NCBI GenBank assembly: GCA_030147435.1
Contig: JASKZX010000159.1
Span: 1 to 7,701 of the forward strand
DNA: 7,701 bases
Source of the DNA: Savagea sp.
GTDB taxonomy: Bacteria; Bacillota; Bacilli; Bacillales_A; Planococcaceae
Direction of reading: 5' to 3'
Shown one piece after another: positions 5,244-7,701 of the stretch (the first letter of the stretch is position 1; the number at the start of each line of letters is the position of its first letter). Position numbers and translations under genes: made by a program. Below the pieces are notes generated by a model. The model saw only the letters and a program-made list of their open reading frames with translations. It had not been told where the DNA came from and made no database searches.

Positions 5244-7070
5244 ATGAATAATCAATCAAGATTGGAACGCCAAAAAAACATTCGAAATTTTTCAATCATT
5301 GCTCATATTGACCATGGGAAGTCAACATTAGCCGATCGTATTTTAGAAAAGACAGGGGCATTGACTGCTCGTGAAATGGAAGATCGAACACTCGACTCTA
5401 TGGATTTAGAGCAAGAGCGAGGAATTACGATTAAGTTAAATGCTGTACAGTTAGAATATACAGCAAAAGATGGAGAGACGTATACTTTCCATTTAATTGA
5501 TACACCGGGACACGTCGACTTTACATATGAAGTATCGCGTAGTCTTGCTGCTTGTGAAGGTGCTATTTTAGTCGTTGATGCTGCACAAGGAGTAGAAGCA
5601 CAAACGCTAGCGAACGTCTATCTTGCATTAGATAACGATTTGGAAATTTTACCCGTCGTTAATAAAATCGACTTGCCAGCTGCAGACCCAGAACGTGTAA
5701 AGGCAGAAGTAGAAGAAGTCATCGGGTTAGATACATCGAATGCTGTTCACGCTTCTGCAAAAGCAGGTATCGGCATTGAAGATATTTTAGAACAAATTGT
5801 AGAAGAAGTACCTGCGCCAGAAGGTGATCCTGAAGCACCATTAAAAGCGCTTATTTTCGACTCTCACTATGACCCGTATAAAGGAGTCATCGTTTATTTA
5901 CGTGTCGTCGATGGAACTGTAAAACCAGGTGATATGATCCGTATGATGGCGACAGGTAAAGAATTTGAAGTTCTAGAAGTCGGTGTCTTTACTCCAGGAG
6001 AAACGCCACGTGAAGAATTAACTGTAGGGGATGTTGGTTATTTATCAGCATCGATTAAAAATGTAGCAGATACACGTGTTGGAGATACGATTACATTAGC
6101 GAATAATCCAGTAGAAGAACCACTTCCAGGATATCGCCGAATGAACCCGATGGTTTTCTGTGGACTTTACCCGATCGATACATCAAAATACAATGATTTA
6201 CGTGAAGCATTAGAGAAGTTAGAGTTAAACGACTCTGCTTTAGAATATGAACCAGAAACGTCACAAGCTTTAGGGTTCGGTTACCGATGCGGATTCTTAG
6301 GTTTACTTCATATGGAGATTGTACAAGAACGTATCGAGCGTGAATTTGGTATTGACCTTATTACGACAGCACCGAGCGTTATTTATAATGTTGTAACGAC
6401 AGACGGTGAAGAAGTGCGTGTCGACAACCCATCATTCATGCCAGACCAAACAGTCATTGAACATGTAGAAGAACCTTACGTAAAAGCAGCGGTCATGGTA
6501 CCGGAAGAATATATCGGTCCTGTGATGGAGTTATGCCAAGATAAACGAGGCAACTTCATTACGATGGATTATTTAGACGATACTCGTGTCAATGTCATTT
6601 ATGAATTACCGTTAGCAGAAATTGTTTATGACTTTTTCGATCAGTTAAAGTCACGCACAAAAGGTTATGCATCACTCGATTATGAAATTATCGGTTACCG
6701 CCCATCGAAACTTGTGAAAATGGACATTTTATTAAATGGTGAAAAAGTAGACGCATTAAGCTTTATCGTTCATAACGATTTCAGTTATGAGCGTGGAAAA
6801 GCGATCGTTGAAAAGTTAAAAGATTTAATTCCACGTCAACAATTCGAAGTTCCTGTACAAGCAGCGGTTGGTCATAAAATCGTTGCCCGTTCAACGATTA
6901 AATCAATCGGTAAAAACGTTCTTGCGAAATGTTACGGTGGAGATATTTCACGTAAGCGTAAACTTCTTGAAAAGCAAAAAGAAGGTAAGAAACGAATGAA
7001 ACAAGTAGGATCTGTCGAAATCCCACAAGAAGCATTTATGGCTGTCCTTCAAATGGACGATGAAAACTAA
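5244..7070 (+). CDS. lepA: Elongation factor 4 (LepA), ribosome-associated GTPase
   Basis: LepA is a translational GTPase related to EF-G, linked to back-translocation of stalled ribosomes and to small-subunit assembly. Residues 15-195 form the GTPase domain: P-loop AHIDHGKST (20-28), switch I RGITI (59-63), DTPGH (86-90) and NKID (140-143). A beta-barrel domain and two EF-G-like domains follow. The LepA-specific C-terminal domain contains [20 protein letters not shown] (about 556-575). The length of 608 residues is near the 612 of B. subtilis. The ATG at 5244 fits the family N terminus ([21 protein letters not shown]). AGGAG (5227-5231) is 12 nt upstream, a rather long spacing. It has its own promoter. 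No intrinsic terminator was seen after the stop. Confidence 0.97.
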   Translation: MNNQSRLERQKNIRNFSIIAHIDHGKSTLADRILEKTGALTAREMEDRTLDSMDLEQERGITIKLNAVQLEYTAKDGETYTFHLIDTPGHVDFTYEVSRSLAACEGAILVVDAAQGVEAQTLANVYLALDNDLEILPVVNKIDLPAADPERVKAEVEEVIGLDTSNAVHASAKAGIGIEDILEQIVEEVPAPEGDPEAPLKALIFDSHYDPYKGVIVYLRVVDGTVKPGDMIRMMATGKEFEVLEVGVFTPGETPREELTVGDVGYLSASIKNVADTRVGDTITLANNPVEEPLPGYRRMNPMVFCGLYPIDTSKYNDLREALEKLELNDSALEYEPETSQALGFGYRCGFLGLLHMEIVQERIEREFGIDLITTAPSVIYNVVTTDGEEVRVDNPSFMPDQTVIEHVEEPYVKAAVMVPEEYIGPVMELCQDKRGNFITMDYLDDTRVNVIYELPLAEIVYDFFDQLKSRTKGYASLDYEIIGYRPSKLVKMDILLNGEKVDALSFIVHNDFSYERGKAIVEKLKDLIPRQQFEVPVQAAVGHKIVARSTIKSIGKNVLAKCYGGDISRKRKLLEKQKEGKKRMKQVGSVEIPQEAFMAVLQMDDEN

Positions 7071-7108
7071 TCATATATTATAAAAAAGTACAATATACTG
7101 TAAAAGTC
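7071..7108. other. AT-rich spacer after lepA with no recognised feature
   Basis: This part of the 304-bp lepA-to-next-gene gap is A/T-rich and holds no stem-loop with a T-run, so lepA transcripts may read on into the riboswitch region. The rest of the gap (7109-7374) is occupied by the promoter, riboswitch, terminator and leader hairpin listed separately. Confidence 0.5.
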
Positions 7109-7137
7109 TTGACAGAATATGTAGAAAACGATATATT
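7109..7137 (+). promoter_or_regulatory. Promoter of the SAM riboswitch transcript
   Basis: A perfect TTGACA (7109-7114) lies 17 bp before TATATT (7132-7137), a 5 of 6 match to the -10. Transcription should start near 7144, about 20 nt ahead of the riboswitch P1 helix. The strong promoter fits a gene controlled by attenuation rather than by initiation. Confidence 0.88.
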
Positions 7138-7161
7138 ATGAGTAACTTTTCAATCGAATAG

Positions 7162-7268
7162 TCCTTATCAAGAGCAAGCGAGGCATCTGGGCCTGTGACC
7201 TTGCGGCAACCATCCAAATATTATTTGGAACGGTGCCCCTTCCAGCGAGTGATCGAAAGATGAGGGAG
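7162..7268 (+). promoter_or_regulatory. SAM-I (S-box) riboswitch aptamer
   Basis: The S-box landmarks occur in order: CTTATCAAGAG (7164-7174), GAGG (7180-7183), GGCAACC (7205-7211), GGTGC (7232-7236), TTCC (7240-7243) and GAAAGATGAG (7255-7264). Helices can be drawn. P1 is CTTATC (7164-7169) with GATGAG (7259-7264). P2 is GCGAGG (7178-7183) with CCTTGC (7199-7204). P3 is ACC/GGT plus CCAAAT (7214-7219) with ATTTGG (7223-7228). P4 is CGA (7246-7248) with TCG (7253-7255) and a GTGA loop. The P2 loop GGGC (7189-7192) can pair with GCCC (7235-7238), the expected pseudoknot. SAM binding should stabilise P1 and allow the downstream terminator to form. Confidence 0.93.
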
Positions 7269-7286
7269 ATGGATATGTAACGATAT

Positions 7287-7319
7287 AACCTCTCCTACTT
7301 TTAGTAGGGGAGGTTTTTT
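7287..7319 (+). terminator. SAM riboswitch expression-platform terminator
   Basis: A 12-bp stem (7287-7298 with 7304-7315, one U-G pair) has a 5-nt loop TTTTA and ends in a T-run (7314-7319). GGGAGA (7264-7269), which begins in the 3' strand of P1, can pair with TCTCCT (7291-7296). This would form an antiterminator when SAM is low. The arrangement predicts that high SAM switches the downstream gene off. Confidence 0.93.
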
Positions 7320-7328
7320 ATACCTCAC

Positions 7329-7359
7329 TTGATGGACCGTATTGAAAAGAATACATCAA
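7329..7359 (+). repeat. Leader hairpin just before the ribosome binding site
   Basis: TTGAT (7329-7333) pairs with ATCAA (7355-7359), and GTATT (7339-7343) with AATAC (7350-7354), around the loop GAAAAG; a 5-nt bulge (7334-7338) lies on one side. It sits after the riboswitch terminator and ends 2 nt before the GAGGAG ribosome binding site. A regulatory role is unproven. Confidence 0.4.
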
Positions 7360-7374
7360 TCGAGGAGAATGATT

Positions 7375-7665
7375 ATGGTATCAGTTCAAGAGTATCATCC
7401 GTATAAACGTGTATTAGGGCATCGAGATGCAGAGAAGCAAGAGACTTATTTAGAGAAAATGAAGCGCTTAGATGTAATGATCGCATTTTTTGCTTCAGGA
7501 AAATCTCAACAAGTTGTCGGACGTCCTGCAAAAGAGTTGTACGAGCAGTTTTTAGAAGGGCGTCCTTTATTAAAAACGCAAGCGACGGACGGAGAACATA
7601 TACATTTTGTTACATCGTCTATTGAACAAGTTGTATTTTACCCAGCAGGTGTAAAATACGCATAA
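7375..7665 (+). CDS. SAM-riboswitch-controlled 96-residue protein, unrecognised
   Basis: I do not recognise this family. The start ATG at 7375 is preceded by GAGGAG (7362-7367) with 7-nt spacing. The ATG at 7369 is too close to that site, and the upstream TTG at 7342 lies inside the leader hairpin, so both are less likely. The 96-residue product begins MVSVQEYHPYKRVLGHRD and has a charged helical first third (about residues 17-33). A short hydrophobic strand MIAFFASG (35-42) follows, then two GRP turns (49-51 and 62-64) and a beta-like C terminus (HIHFVTSS, EQVVFYPAG). There is no signal peptide, membrane span or cysteine, so it is probably a small soluble cytoplasmic protein. The riboswitch places it in the methionine, cysteine or SAM regulon. 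It may be the first gene of a longer operon cut off by the window end. Only 36 nt follow the stop, with no terminator visible. Confidence 0.8.
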   Translation: MVSVQEYHPYKRVLGHRDAEKQETYLEKMKRLDVMIAFFASGKSQQVVGRPAKELYEQFLEGRPLLKTQATDGEHIHFVTSSIEQVVFYPAGVKYA

Positions 7666-7701
7666 ATCGAACGTTGAACATTTGAAGTTTGAGTCATTTA
7701 T

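Noticed and set aside
5047..5295. 82-codon minus-strand frame over the rpsT-lepA spacer
   Set aside because: It covers the promoters and the lepA start, and its composition is that of AT-rich noncoding DNA.
7342..7374. Longer start (TTG at 7342, or ATG at 7369) for the riboswitch-controlled gene
   Set aside because: The TTG lies inside the leader hairpin without a ribosome binding site, and the ATG at 7369 is only one base from GAGGAG; the ATG at 7375 has ideal spacing.

Overview
The window is a low-GC (by eye about 40%) Firmicutes chromosome segment. It carries the late-competence comE operon followed by translation and replication housekeeping genes. The order comEA-comEB-comEC-(small minus-strand gene)-holA-rpsT(minus)-lepA matches the conserved Bacillales arrangement known from Bacillus subtilis, and protein lengths are close to the Bacillaceae versions. 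Two differences stand out. The sporulation genes gpr and spoIIP, which in B. subtilis lie between rpsT and lepA, are absent. The gene after lepA is not hemN/hemW but an unrecognised small gene under a SAM-I riboswitch. This suggests a Bacillales lineage that lost or moved its spore genes. I cannot name the genus from sequence alone.

Region 1 (1-3567): a consensus sigma-A-type promoter at 15-42 drives comEA, comEB and comEC, which are packed with a 9-nt gap and then a 4-nt overlap. ComEA is the membrane DNA receptor, ComEC the inner-membrane DNA channel with a C-terminal metallo-beta-lactamase nuclease-like domain, and ComEB a dCMP-deaminase-family protein. The promoter's -10 box covers the first possible ATG of comEA, so the real start is the ATG at 83.

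Region 2 (3556-5012): a 31-residue hydrophobic peptide gene lies on the minus strand between comEC and holA, with a good ribosome binding site, at the place where B. subtilis has yqzM. holA (DNA polymerase III delta) converges with rpsT (ribosomal protein S20). Their 68-bp gap holds a bidirectional intrinsic terminator and two more inverted repeats, one of which includes the rpsT stop codon.

Region 3 (5013-7070): rpsT and lepA (elongation factor 4) diverge from a 231-bp spacer with candidate promoters in both directions.

Region 4 (7071-7701): the 304-bp gap after lepA holds a strong promoter, a SAM-I (S-box) riboswitch aptamer with a covarying pseudoknot, and an intrinsic terminator. A 96-residue protein that I do not recognise follows. 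The methionine/SAM control is clear, but the gene's function is not. No mobile elements, CRISPR arrays, rRNA or tRNA genes are visible.
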